A DNA stretch of 64,000 nt from Clostridia bacterium (lineage in GTDB: Bacteria > Bacillota > Clostridia > Christensenellales > Aristaeellaceae). Shown here piece after piece: positions 17,011 to 25,645 of this stretch. The stretch is from NCBI GenBank assembly GCA_017543905.1, contig JAFYFC010000002.1:50958-114957 (forward strand). The letters are read 5' to 3'. The notes under the pieces were generated by a model. It made no database searches and was not told the origin of the DNA. It was given only the letters and a program-made list of their open reading frames with translations. Within the stretch, counting starts at the first letter, position 1. The number at the start of each line of letters is the position of its first letter. The translations under genes and the position numbers were made by a program.

Positions 17011-17547
17011 ATGAAAGAAGACATGGCGTACATACTGCTCACACGCGAGCAGTTGGCCGCGCGCGTGCGCGAGCTCGGACAGCAGATCACTCGCGACTAT
17101 TCGGGAGAAAAGCCGCTGTTCATATGCGTGCTGAAGGGCTCGGTGATATTTTACGCGGACCTCGTGCGCGCGGTGGAATTGCCCGTTCAGCTCGAATTCA
17201 TGACCGCGTCCTCCTACGGCTCCGCTACCGTATCCAGCGGAAAGGTGCACGTGGTAAGCGAACTGGACGATAAGATAAAGGACAGACACGTGATACTCGT
17301 CGAGGACATAATCGATTCCGGCCGTACGATCGCTTTCGTGAAAAGCGACATGCTGCAAAAGGGGGTAAAATCGCTGAAGGTTTGCTCGCTGCTGGATAAG
17401 CCCTCACGCCGCGTGGCGGACGTGACGCCCGATTACGTGGGCTTCGAGGTGCCGGACGAATTCGTGGTGGGCTACGGCCTTGATTTCAATCAGGACTACC
17501 GCAACTTCCCTGACATAGGTGTGCTTAAGCCCGAAAAGTATCAGTAA
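17011..17547 (+). CDS. hpt: Hypoxanthine phosphoribosyltransferase
   Basis: 178 residues with AGGAGGAG upstream of the ATG. The PRPP-binding motif VILVEDIIDSGRT is at about 94-106; FICVLKGSVIFYADL and YGLDFNQDYRN are further family signatures. The enzyme salvages hypoxanthine and guanine to IMP and GMP. Located after tilS and followed by a terminator, so the pair forms one unit. Confidence 0.97.
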   Translation: MKEDMAYILLTREQLAARVRELGQQITRDYSGEKPLFICVLKGSVIFYADLVRAVELPVQLEFMTASSYGSATVSSGKVHVVSELDDKIKDRHVILVEDIIDSGRTIAFVKSDMLQKGVKSLKVCSLLDKPSRRVADVTPDYVGFEVPDEFVVGYGLDFNQDYRNFPDIGVLKPEKYQ

Positions 17548-17559
17548 AGGACAGTCAAA

Positions 17560-17585
17560 CGGGGCCGTGCGGCAGCCCCGTTTTT
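17560..17585 (+). terminator. Intrinsic terminator of tilS-hpt
   Basis: CGGGGC (17560-17565) pairs with GCCCCG (17575-17580), followed by TTTTT, 13 bases past the hpt stop. Confidence 0.85.
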
Positions 17586-17635
17586 CACATAAGCGTAATT
17601 TGATGCTTTAGATTTGGCACTCGCTTCCGGTGTTT

Positions 17636-18337
17636 TTACATGTCTTCTATGCTTATGCGTATTTCGAAGCGCAGCGCGACGTGCGTGCCGCGCACTGCGT
17701 AATCGCTCAGGCGACCGTTTGCTATGGAGACGGTCGCGTGATCCGCGCGGCCTCCGGGCGTGCGCAGCCACCAGGTGCAGGTGCCGTAGGTTTCGTCGAG
17801 GTAAACGCCGCGCGCCTCCGCATACGCGGTCGGGTAGCCCCGCAGCTCGTCGTCGCCGTGCCAGTACCAGTAATACTTATAATCCACGCCGTAATGGTCG
17901 CAGATCTCCTCCGTGCTCGGCAAAAACACCTTGTCTACCGTAGGCGCACCGCCGCGCGAGCCCCAGATGGGGTTTGCGGGCGTTTCGAGGCTCGTTTCAA
18001 GCAGCAGCGCCTTTTCCTCTTCCGTGAACGCGGAGTCGTAAAACTCTCCGTTCATCCATCTGCGCAGCGAGCATTTGTCCCATGAAATATTCGTGTATAC
18101 GTCGCTGAACACCATGCATTCGAGGCAGTATTTGCTCAGAAGCAGCGCGCTGCCGTCGTCGTGGATTTCGAATACTATCCACTCGATAGGCTCCGGTCCG
18201 TCAGAAAAATCGTTGTTCTGCTCGTACACGCCCAGCAGGATCACGTCGCCTTCCCGCAGACCGGCGTCCTCGGAAAGGCACGTGCAGCACATGAAAACGA
18301 GCACGAACGCCGCGCACAAGAGTCTGATCAGCTTCAT
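17636..18337 (-). CDS. Secreted protein of the DUF6273 family
   Basis: 233 residues with a signal peptide (MKLIRLLCAAFVLVFMCCTC). The mature part shows the DUF6273 pattern: a phrase like PIEWIVFEIHDDGSALLLSK, a middle CSLRRWMNGEFYDSAFTEEE, and an ending CTWWLRTPGG with ADHATVSIANG and VALRFEI. The fold resembles the C-type-lectin-like ends of Gram-positive surface proteins. The function is unknown. Cysteines after the hydrophobic core could make it a lipoprotein, but the spacing is not a clean lipobox. The gene is monocistronic with its own promoter. Confidence 0.8.
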   Translation of the reverse strand: MKLIRLLCAAFVLVFMCCTCLSEDAGLREGDVILLGVYEQNNDFSDGPEPIEWIVFEIHDDGSALLLSKYCLECMVFSDVYTNISWDKCSLRRWMNGEFYDSAFTEEEKALLLETSLETPANPIWGSRGGAPTVDKVFLPSTEEICDHYGVDYKYYWYWHGDDELRGYPTAYAEARGVYLDETYGTCTWWLRTPGGRADHATVSIANGRLSDYAVRGTHVALRFEIRISIEDM

Positions 18338-18364
18338 ACAAATCCTCCGGTCAATTCTAAACTG

Positions 18365-18393
18365 ATTTTAACACTCAGAAGCGGCGCTGTCAA
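18365..18393 (-). promoter_or_regulatory. Promoter of the DUF6273 gene
   Basis: TTGACA (18393-18388), a 17-bp spacer and TAAAAT (18370-18365) on the minus strand, 28 bases upstream of the start. Confidence 0.75.
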
Positions 18394-18409
18394 CGCTTTT
18401 GCGCGCTTC

Positions 18410-19630
18410 TCAGAAGATTTCTTCCTCGTCCGCCTGCGCAGAGGAGTCCACCTCGGCCTCCGGCAGCTTTTCCATCTCGCCGAGCTTACGGTTGAGCGTG
18501 CGGGTCCTGCTGCTAACGCTGTCCAGTTCGCCCGCCGCCTGCTCCAGCCGCGCACGCGCTTTTTGAATGGTGTCCGCGTAAGAGGCAAATTCGCGGCGCA
18601 CGTCGCCGAGCATATTCATTATCTCGCCCGAGCGCTTTTCCACCGCGAGCGTTCTGAAGCCCATCTGCAGGCAGGACAGCAGCGCGGACAGGTTTGACGG
18701 TCCTACCGGCAGCACGTGATAAACGCTCTGCAGTCTCTCCGTAAGCCCCTCGACCGAAAGCAGCTCCGCGTACAGGCCCTCCGTGGGCAGGAACATGAGC
18801 GCGAAATCCGTAGTAAGCGGCGGGTTTATGTATTTAAGCGATATGCGCTTTGCCTGTTCGGAAAACGCGGCCTCAAGCGCCTTTTGGGATTTTTTTATCT
18901 CGTCCGCCGCGCCTTTTTCGCGCGCGGAAATCAGCCGCTGATGATCCTCGGCGGGAAATTTGCTGTCGATCGGCAGCAGCACCGGGTTTTCCGCGTCCTT
19001 GCCCGGCATGCGCACCGCAATCTCCACTCTTTCCTGACTGCCGGGCTTCACGCACGCGTTTTCCAGCCAGCTCCCGCGCGGCAGATCGCTTTCGAGCAGG
19101 CTTTTAAGCCGTATCTCGCCCCACACGCCGCGGGTTTTCACGTTTGTGAGCACACGCTTTAAATCTCCCACGTCGTGCGCGAGCAGGCGCATCTCGCCCA
19201 GCCCCTTGTAAACGCTTTCAAGCTGTCCGCTCACCAGACGGAACGATTCGCCTATGCGGGTCTCAAGCGCCTGCTGCATATCGCTGCCGAGCTTGCCCGT
19301 CATTTCGTCAAGCCGTCTCTCAGTGGTCTGCCTGAGCGCATCCAGCTTTGAGTCCATATCGCGGCGCATGCGCTCCTGCCGCGCTTCCATGCTGTCGGAC
19401 ACGGACGTCAGGCTGTTCGCCGCGCCGTTCATCGCCGTGAACACCGTGCGCATACCGCTTTTAAAGCTGCCGTCCGCCTGCGAAAGCCTTTGTTCCATCC
19501 GTCGCAGATACGATACGCTGCGCCTGTTCTGCGCTTTAAGCGCCCTTAAAACGAACCAGCCGAGCACTGCCGTGCACACGCACGCACAAAGCGCTGCCGT
19601 AAGCGCGGGATGCGCGTCAAAAAAGCTCAT
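18410..19630 (-). CDS. rmuC: RmuC family protein
   Basis: 406 residues from the ATG at 19630, which overlaps the stop of the flavoprotein gene as ATGA and has GGAGG upstream. One N-terminal membrane segment (ALCACVCTAVLGWFVL) is followed by a long coiled coil (about 40-130) and the RmuC domain with GVWGEIRLKSLLES, LPIDSKFPAEDHQRLI and FLPTEGLYAELL. RmuC limits recombination between inverted repeats in E. coli; the fold is nuclease-like. Short acidic tail (AQADEEEIF). Confidence 0.93.
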   Translation of the reverse strand: MSFFDAHPALTAALCACVCTAVLGWFVLRALKAQNRRSVSYLRRMEQRLSQADGSFKSGMRTVFTAMNGAANSLTSVSDSMEARQERMRRDMDSKLDALRQTTERRLDEMTGKLGSDMQQALETRIGESFRLVSGQLESVYKGLGEMRLLAHDVGDLKRVLTNVKTRGVWGEIRLKSLLESDLPRGSWLENACVKPGSQERVEIAVRMPGKDAENPVLLPIDSKFPAEDHQRLISAREKGAADEIKKSQKALEAAFSEQAKRISLKYINPPLTTDFALMFLPTEGLYAELLSVEGLTERLQSVYHVLPVGPSNLSALLSCLQMGFRTLAVEKRSGEIMNMLGDVRREFASYADTIQKARARLEQAAGELDSVSSRTRTLNRKLGEMEKLPEAEVDSSAQADEEEIF

Positions 19631-21219
19631 GCCTGACCTCCGGCGTTTACAGCGTCCGCCAGCGCCTGCGCGCATCTTATGCCGTCCACCGCCGCGGAGC
19701 TTATTCCGCCCGCGTAGCCCGCGCCCTCACCCGCCGGATATATACCCGCGATACTCGACTGCAGCGTGTCCGCGCTTCTGAGTATGCGCACAGGCGACGA
19801 CGAGCGCGTCTCGATGCCAGTAAGCACAGCGTCCTTTGCGTCAAAGCCCTTTATGCGCTTTGCAAATTCGCCTATCGCGTAGCGTATGTCCCTGTACGCA
19901 AATTCAGGCAGACACGCGCTAAGGCTCCCCCACGTTACGCCCGGACGGTATGTGGGAGAAATATCGCCGCAGGCGCTGCTTTTTACGCCCTGCATGAAAT
20001 CCCCCAGCAGCTGTGCGGGCGCTTTGTGCCCTCCGCCGCCCGCCTTGAACGCCTGCTGTTCCCAGTATCTTTGAAAATACATGCCCGCGAGCACGCCCGC
20101 GCTTTCCGGAAAATCCTCCGTACGCACGTCCGCGAGCACGGCGCTGTTGCAGTTTAAACCGTCCCGCGCGTACTTGCTCATGCCGTTCGTGACGACGCAG
20201 CCTTGCTCGCCCGACGCGGCGATCACGTAACCGCCCGGGCACATGCAGAACGTGTACACGCCGCGTCCGTCCGGCGCCTTCGTGTTAAGCTTGTAATCAG
20301 CCTGTCCCAGCGCCGGATGTCCCGCGAACCTGCCGTACTGCGCAGCGTTCAGCCACGCCTGAGAATGCTCCAGCCGCGCGCCTATCGAAAAAGGCTTTCT
20401 TTCCATGAGCGCGCCGCGCAGATTAAGCATTTCAAATGTGTCCCGCGCGCTGTGACCGGGCGCGAGGATTATGCCGCAGGTCTCTGTTTCGCCCCTGTCC
20501 GTCAAAGCGGCGCGCACACGCCCGTTCTCAGAAATAAAGCCGGTGAGAGTCGTTTCGAAGCGCACGTCCCCGCCGAGACGGATAATTTCCCTTCTGATGC
20601 CGGCTACAGCCTTGGCGAGCCTGTCCGTGCCCACGTGCGGCTTAGCCTGATAGAGGATTTCCTCCGGAGCGCCGAACGCGGCGAGCGTCTCAAGCACATA
20701 CCTGAGCCTCGTATCCTTTGTGCCGGTCGTGAGCTTTCCGTCCGAGAAAGCGCCCGCGCCGCCCTCTCCGAACAGCGCGTTCGAGCAGGGATCGAGCCTG
20801 CCCGTTTCAAAAAACGCCTCCACGTCCCGCGCGCGCTCCTCTATCGCCCTGCCGCGTTCAAGCACCACGGGCTTAAGCCCGCGCTTTGCCAGCGTGAGCG
20901 CCGCGAACAGCCCGCAGGGCCCAAGTCCCACCACCAGCGGCGGATGTACGGGCCTAATTGTGTTTTCCTTTTCGATCCATTTCTCCGTCTTCGGCGCGGG
21001 TATAATGGCCGGGCCTGTACGCGTGGGGCGCTTTGAAGCGTCCGCGTCCAGAGTGACGAGCACGCGCACTTCGCCCTTGTCACGTGCGTCCACGCTGCGC
21101 TTTACGAGCCGCGCAGAGATAATATCCGCGCTTTTGAGTCCGAGCGCGCGCGCCGCCGCGTCCGCAAGCGGCCTTAACGCCTCGTCGGGAGTGAGTTTTA
21201 TGTTCTGTATCCTTATCAT
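19627..21219 (-). CDS. FAD-dependent dehydrogenase (COG2509-like)
   Basis: 530 residues. An N-terminal domain of about 90 residues (IRIQNIKLTPDEALRPLADA) precedes a Rossmann FAD-binding motif, VVGLGPCGLFAALTLAKRG (about 98-116). Later signatures are CSNALFGEGGAGAFSDGKLT and the C-terminal GIYPAGEGAGYAGGISSAAV. These are hallmarks of the uncharacterised FAD-dependent dehydrogenase family common in Firmicutes; the substrate is unknown. It lies in a tight run with a second flavoprotein upstream and rmuC downstream (ATGA overlap). Confidence 0.88.
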   Translation of the reverse strand: MIRIQNIKLTPDEALRPLADAAARALGLKSADIISARLVKRSVDARDKGEVRVLVTLDADASKRPTRTGPAIIPAPKTEKWIEKENTIRPVHPPLVVGLGPCGLFAALTLAKRGLKPVVLERGRAIEERARDVEAFFETGRLDPCSNALFGEGGAGAFSDGKLTTGTKDTRLRYVLETLAAFGAPEEILYQAKPHVGTDRLAKAVAGIRREIIRLGGDVRFETTLTGFISENGRVRAALTDRGETETCGIILAPGHSARDTFEMLNLRGALMERKPFSIGARLEHSQAWLNAAQYGRFAGHPALGQADYKLNTKAPDGRGVYTFCMCPGGYVIAASGEQGCVVTNGMSKYARDGLNCNSAVLADVRTEDFPESAGVLAGMYFQRYWEQQAFKAGGGGHKAPAQLLGDFMQGVKSSACGDISPTYRPGVTWGSLSACLPEFAYRDIRYAIGEFAKRIKGFDAKDAVLTGIETRSSSPVRILRSADTLQSSIAGIYPAGEGAGYAGGISSAAVDGIRCAQALADAVNAGGQA

Positions 21220-21238
21220 GACCTGTACCAGCTGAAAA

Positions 21239-22444
21239 TCAGAGACTGAACGCCGCGCTTCTGCCCGCGCGCATACCGCTCGCCCACGCCCAGCCGAGGT
21301 TGTAGCCTCCGCAGGGCCCCGTTACGTTAAGCAGCTCGCCGCAGGCGTACAGCCCCCTCGCGCAGAGCGATTCCAGCGTCCCAGCGTCGAACTGCGCCGT
21401 GTCCGCGCCGCCCAGCATCACCTGAGCGTTCGCGAAATCTCCCGTGCCGCTTATCGGTACGCGCCAATCGGAAAGCTCGCGCGCAAGCGTTTTAAGCTGC
21501 ATATCCGAAATATCGCCCGCGCGCACTGCCGGGCTTATTCCGCTGCGCTTGAGCGCCAGCAGCGCGATAAGGCGGTTGACGCAGCCCGCGGTCAGATACG
21601 CCGCCTCGCGGCCTGAAAACGCGCTTCTGCGCCGGTTGAGTATTTCATAGGCGTTTTCCGCAAGAGGCGACAGGCGCGCGTACAGGTTTTTCCTGCCTGC
21701 GGCGACGAGCGAAAGCTGCATCGCGGCTATGCCGCTGAGCGCACCGTCGCGGAAAAGTATCTCTCCCGTTTCGCGCGCGAGCTCGCTTTCGCCCTCAAGC
21801 AGTGCAATTTCTCCGCGCAGACGCACGCCGTTAAGCCCCGCCACGCACTCCCGCGGCACGGTGAGATAGGTCAGCGCGGGATATACGGGCGTAAACGTAT
21901 GTCCAAGCGGCGCAAGCAGCTTTCTGAAGCTATCGTTTTCGCCAAGCGCCCTGCCCGCGGAGGAGCCGCTTGCAAGTATCACTTTTTTGGTGTGTATGGA
22001 TGATTTGTTCGTTTCCACGGTAAAGCCGCTTGCGTCCGGCCTCAGAGCGCGCGCTTCAAGCTCGGTTATCTCCGTTATTCCTCTGTCCGCAAGCGCGAGC
22101 CTGAGCACGTCGAGCACTGTACTGGCCTGATTGCAGGCGGGATAGACGCGTCCCCCCTCCTCCTGCATGAGCGAAAGCCCGAGCCTTTCCCAGAAGCTTT
22201 CGTATCTGTCCATATACGCCTTGAGCGCGGGAGAAATGAACGCCGCGTTTCCCGCGTAATCCTCAGCCCGTGCATTTACGTTCATAAGGTTGCAGCGGCC
22301 GTTTCCGGTCGCGAGCAGCTTTTTGCCGCAGCGGGGCAAGCTTTCTATCACGCATACGCGCGCGTCCGGGCGCGCATCCTTTGCAGATATTGCGGCGGTC
22401 AGCCCGGAGGCTCCGCCGCCTATTATAAGTATGTCTGTCTGCAT
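21239..22444 (-). CDS. HI0933/BaiN-like flavoprotein
   Basis: 401 residues from the ATG at 22444, which shares one base with the helD stop. Dinucleotide-binding motif ILIIGGGASGLTAAISA at the N-terminus, then the family signature CGKKLLATGNGRCNLMN and the C-terminal GLYACGELLNVTGPCGGYNL. BaiN in Clostridium scindens is a flavin reductase of bile-acid intermediates, but most family members have no known substrate, so no bile role is claimed here. The longest frame would start upstream inside helD and is unlikely. Confidence 0.9.
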   Translation of the reverse strand: MQTDILIIGGGASGLTAAISAKDARPDARVCVIESLPRCGKKLLATGNGRCNLMNVNARAEDYAGNAAFISPALKAYMDRYESFWERLGLSLMQEEGGRVYPACNQASTVLDVLRLALADRGITEITELEARALRPDASGFTVETNKSSIHTKKVILASGSSAGRALGENDSFRKLLAPLGHTFTPVYPALTYLTVPRECVAGLNGVRLRGEIALLEGESELARETGEILFRDGALSGIAAMQLSLVAAGRKNLYARLSPLAENAYEILNRRRSAFSGREAAYLTAGCVNRLIALLALKRSGISPAVRAGDISDMQLKTLARELSDWRVPISGTGDFANAQVMLGGADTAQFDAGTLESLCARGLYACGELLNVTGPCGGYNLGWAWASGMRAGRSAAFSL

Positions 22445-24585
22445 TACAGTATTATTCCCAGCTCGTCTATCAGCCTTTGCTCCGTGCACAGCGTGAGACG
22501 GTGCAGCGCGCGCGAGCATGCGGTGTACAGGCGCCGCCTTTCTCCGTCCGAAAGGCGTTCGTACGGCCACGCGACCACCACCGCGTCGAACTCGAGGCCC
22601 TTCATCAGATGGTAGCTTCCCACAGCGATGTCGCCGGGGTCCGAGAGTATGTCCTCGTCGCTGCCGTCCAGCAGGTGCGCACGCGGGATAAAGCGGGATA
22701 TGCGGTCGGCGTCCCTGACGCTGCGGGTTATGACGGCGACCGAGCCCATGCCCGCCTTTACGTATTTATCCACAGCCGCAGCGACGGTCTCGTCGCTCAG
22801 CACCAGCATTTCCGGCATGTCGCCCTCGCGGCCGAAGGGCATGACCTTCTCGCCGTCAGGCAGCAGCGCGTTGCACATGCGGGTTATGTTCAGCGTTGAT
22901 CTGTAGCAGCGCGAAAGCTCGATAACGGGTGCGTTCGGCAGCTCGAAGCACTCGTTCCAGATGCTTACCTCCAATTCCGGAAAGCCCGGACAGGTGCGCT
23001 GCTTCGGATCGCCCAGCAGCGTCACGTGCGTAAGCGGATAATATGCGTTCAAAAACGCCAGCGCGCACGCGCTGTAATCCTGCGCCTCGTCCACCACCAG
23101 ATGCCGTATGTTTTTGTTGCCCGCAGTAAAACCGAGCAGCAGCGAAAGCAGCGCCATGCACGGCGCGTCCTCCCACCATACGATGCCCGCCTGCTCGTTT
23201 TCGAGCGCGGCTGTGTAAAGCTCCTCCCGCGCGCCCTTAAGGCATTGCGCATACAGCTGCGCGATGCTCACGTTAAGCATTTCGCGTATCTCGCGGCGCA
23301 CAGGAGAAAGACGGTGACTCACTGCAAAGCGGCTCGCTACCTCAAGGTCCTTGCCGCGGTATTTCGCGCGCAGCTGTTCCCTGTAGGCGGCAAACAGCGT
23401 ATGCTCCCATTTTTCGAGCCGGCTTTCCAGCACCGTCCTTATGCGCTCTATCCTGAGCGCGGGCAGCAGATGTACGAAGTCGCTTTTGTACATGCGCTCG
23501 AGCTCTGCGCGGCCCGCAAGCAGCGCGTCGTCAAGCTGTATATCGTCAAACACCGGCCCTGTGAGCGAATACTCGTCCGCGAAAGCGCGCAGCAGCTTTA
23601 AAAACTCAGTGCCGCTTTTGAAGCGTACGGACTCGCGTCTGAGCCGCTGCGTGCAGTCGAGCAGCAGCTCGTTCTGCGCGAGCGGTTTTTCTATCCTGCC
23701 GGGGATTATGCCGCTCACCGCGTCGTACAGCGTAATCGCGGCGGCGTTTTCCTCGCCCAATTCCGGAAGCACGGTAGAAATGTATTCCGAAAACGAATTG
23801 CTCGGAGACAATATGAGTATGCGCTTGGCGTCCAGCCGGTCGCGGTAGCGATACATAAGATACGCGATACGGTGCATCGCGACGCTGGTTTTGCCGCTGC
23901 CCGCGCCGCCCACCACGGAGAGCAGTTTTTCGTTTCCGTAGCGTATCGCCTTGTTCTGTTCGGTCTGGATCGTGGCGACTATCTGGCGTATGCGGCGCTG
24001 CGTGGCGCCGGAGAGTATGTCCAGCAGCAGCTCGTCGTCTATGGAAACCTCGGTGTTCACATAGTACTTGAGCTTGCCGTCCTGCATTTTGTACTGGCGC
24101 TTGAGCGTCATAACCCCGCTTATGCTGCCGGAAGGGCTGACGTACGTGACAGGTCCGGGCATTTCGTCGTAGTACAGGCTGCACACCGGCGCGCGCCAGT
24201 CGTGCACCAGCAGTTCTCCATTTGCTCCCTTCAGGCTGTACAGACCTATTACGATCTTTTCGCTCGACTCCGCGCCCTCCTCTGTGAAGTCCACGCGCGC
24301 GAAGAAGGGATTGAGCAGCATGCGCTCGTACCTGCGCGCGATGTCGTCGTTCAGGGCCTTTCTCGCAAGGTATCTGTCCACCTCGCCGGAGATCTGCTGC
24401 ATGTCCTGCTCGCTGAGCGCAGTGGGCTTCATGCGCAGCTCGTCCCACGCGTCTGCAAGCAGCTGCTTTATGGATGATATGTGCTCTTTGGCGTTTTCGC
24501 GCGAGTTTTCTATAGCCGCAAGCAACAGCTGCTGCACGCGCACGGTATATTTCTGCTCCAGCAGAAGCTCGTTATCGGACATCAT
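22444..24585 (-). CDS. helD: HelD-like UvrD-superfamily helicase
   Basis: About 713 residues. An N-terminal coiled-coil arm (about 10-55) precedes a 1A domain with Walker A GGAGSGKTSVAMHRIAYL (about 226-242). Walker B is LVVDEAQDYSACAL, and superfamily-I motifs include LSRCYRSTLNITRM and DIAVGSYHLMKGLEFDAVVV. HelD frees stalled RNA polymerase from DNA for recycling; by family, this one acts on RNA polymerase rather than as a classical unwinding enzyme. GGGGTG precedes the ATG at 24585; another ATG follows at once. It leads the run helD-flavoprotein-flavoprotein-rmuC. Confidence 0.9.
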   Translation of the reverse strand: MMSDNELLLEQKYTVRVQQLLLAAIENSRENAKEHISSIKQLLADAWDELRMKPTALSEQDMQQISGEVDRYLARKALNDDIARRYERMLLNPFFARVDFTEEGAESSEKIVIGLYSLKGANGELLVHDWRAPVCSLYYDEMPGPVTYVSPSGSISGVMTLKRQYKMQDGKLKYYVNTEVSIDDELLLDILSGATQRRIRQIVATIQTEQNKAIRYGNEKLLSVVGGAGSGKTSVAMHRIAYLMYRYRDRLDAKRILILSPSNSFSEYISTVLPELGEENAAAITLYDAVSGIIPGRIEKPLAQNELLLDCTQRLRRESVRFKSGTEFLKLLRAFADEYSLTGPVFDDIQLDDALLAGRAELERMYKSDFVHLLPALRIERIRTVLESRLEKWEHTLFAAYREQLRAKYRGKDLEVASRFAVSHRLSPVRREIREMLNVSIAQLYAQCLKGAREELYTAALENEQAGIVWWEDAPCMALLSLLLGFTAGNKNIRHLVVDEAQDYSACALAFLNAYYPLTHVTLLGDPKQRTCPGFPELEVSIWNECFELPNAPVIELSRCYRSTLNITRMCNALLPDGEKVMPFGREGDMPEMLVLSDETVAAAVDKYVKAGMGSVAVITRSVRDADRISRFIPRAHLLDGSDEDILSDPGDIAVGSYHLMKGLEFDAVVVAWPYERLSDGERRRLYTACSRALHRLTLCTEQRLIDELGIIL

Positions 24586-24617
24586 GCCAATCACCCCGGT
24601 GCGAATTGTTATCGGGT

Positions 24618-24646
24618 ATTATAACACATTATTCATGTTTTGAACA
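24618..24646 (-). promoter_or_regulatory. Probable promoter of the helD run
   Basis: TATAAT (24623-24618) with a weak TGTTCA (24646-24641) at a 17-bp spacing on the minus strand, about 35 bases upstream of the start. Confidence 0.5.
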
Positions 24647-24695
24647 GTGTTTTTGCCAATTTTGTTCATTAATATGTATAAACGAAGCATCAAAT

Positions 24696-24714
24696 GGAGG
24701 GGCAAGGCCCCTCC
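24696..24714 (-). terminator. Terminator-like hairpin after nagB
   Basis: GGAGGGGC (24696-24703) pairs with GCCCCTCC (24707-24714), about 45 bases past the nagB stop. The T tract is short, so termination strength is uncertain. Confidence 0.55.
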
Positions 24715-24758
24715 AATCAGCTGATATTGCAACGCTTCACGCAGAAGATATGCCGTAT

Positions 24759-25547
24759 TTACAGCCTTTCCGCGCGCTCGATATCAAGAAAATACTTATA
24801 CGTGTCCACGGTCAGCTCGCCGCACGCGGGCTCGTCGCACGCGATTATCGCTGCCGGATGCAGCTGCAGCGCGCTGCAGGTCCACTTCTGGCTTACTCCG
24901 CCCTCCACGCTCGCTGCGAGCGCGCGCGCCTTGTTGTGCCCGCTTATAAGCACCAGCACTTCCTTTGCGTCGGTGACCGTCGCCACGCCCACGGACAGCG
25001 CCTTCGCGGGCACCTTTGCAGGGTCGTTGTCAAAGAAGCGGCTGTTCACGATCAGCGTGTCGCTCGTAAGCGCGCGCACGCCCGTGCGGGAAGAAAGGCT
25101 GGTAAAGGGCTCGTTGAAAGCGAGATGCCCGTCCACGCCTATGCCGCCGAGGAAGAGGTCGATGCCGCCGAAGGATGCGATCTTCGCCTCGTACGCCGCG
25201 CACTCAGCCTCGGGATCTGGGTTCATGCCGTTAAGTATGTTCACGTTTTCGGCGGGGATATCTATGTGGTCGAAGAAGTTCGAGTGCATGAAGTACCAAT
25301 AGCTCTGCTCGTGCTCGCGGGGCAGACCGAGATACTCGTCCATGTTGAAGGTAACGACGTTTTTGAACGAAACCTCGCCCGCCTTGTTCTTTCTGATGAG
25401 CTCGGCGTACACGCCCAGAGGTGATGAGCCCGTAGGCAGACCCAGCACGAAGGGACGGCTGTCCGTGTGGGCGTTTATCCTGCCCGCGATGTAGTTTGCC
25501 GCCCAGAGGCACATATTGTTATAATCCTTCTGAATTACTACGCGCAT
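24759..25547 (-). CDS. nagB: Glucosamine-6-phosphate deaminase
   Basis: 262 residues from the ATG at 25547 with AAGGAGAAG upstream. Signatures VLGLPTGSSPLGVY, VVTFNMDEYLGL and GIGVDGHLAFNEP hold the catalytic Asp and His. The enzyme converts glucosamine-6-phosphate to fructose-6-phosphate and ammonia, linking amino-sugar use to glycolysis. nagA is not adjacent. It has its own promoter at 25584-25612. Confidence 0.96.
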   Translation of the reverse strand: MRVVIQKDYNNMCLWAANYIAGRINAHTDSRPFVLGLPTGSSPLGVYAELIRKNKAGEVSFKNVVTFNMDEYLGLPREHEQSYWYFMHSNFFDHIDIPAENVNILNGMNPDPEAECAAYEAKIASFGGIDLFLGGIGVDGHLAFNEPFTSLSSRTGVRALTSDTLIVNSRFFDNDPAKVPAKALSVGVATVTDAKEVLVLISGHNKARALAASVEGGVSQKWTCSALQLHPAAIIACDEPACGELTVDTYKYFLDIERAERL

Positions 25548-25583
25548 GATGCTTCTCCTTTGCATTATTGTCTTGAAAACTGT

Positions 25584-25612
25584 ATTATACCATCCGCTGC
25601 GCGGAAATGCAA
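25584..25612 (-). promoter_or_regulatory. Promoter of nagB
   Basis: TTGCAT (25612-25607), a 17-bp spacer and TATAAT (25589-25584) on the minus strand. Confidence 0.75.
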
Positions 25613-25645
25613 GCGCTGCCCTGAGCGTTTGGCGCCTATACCGTT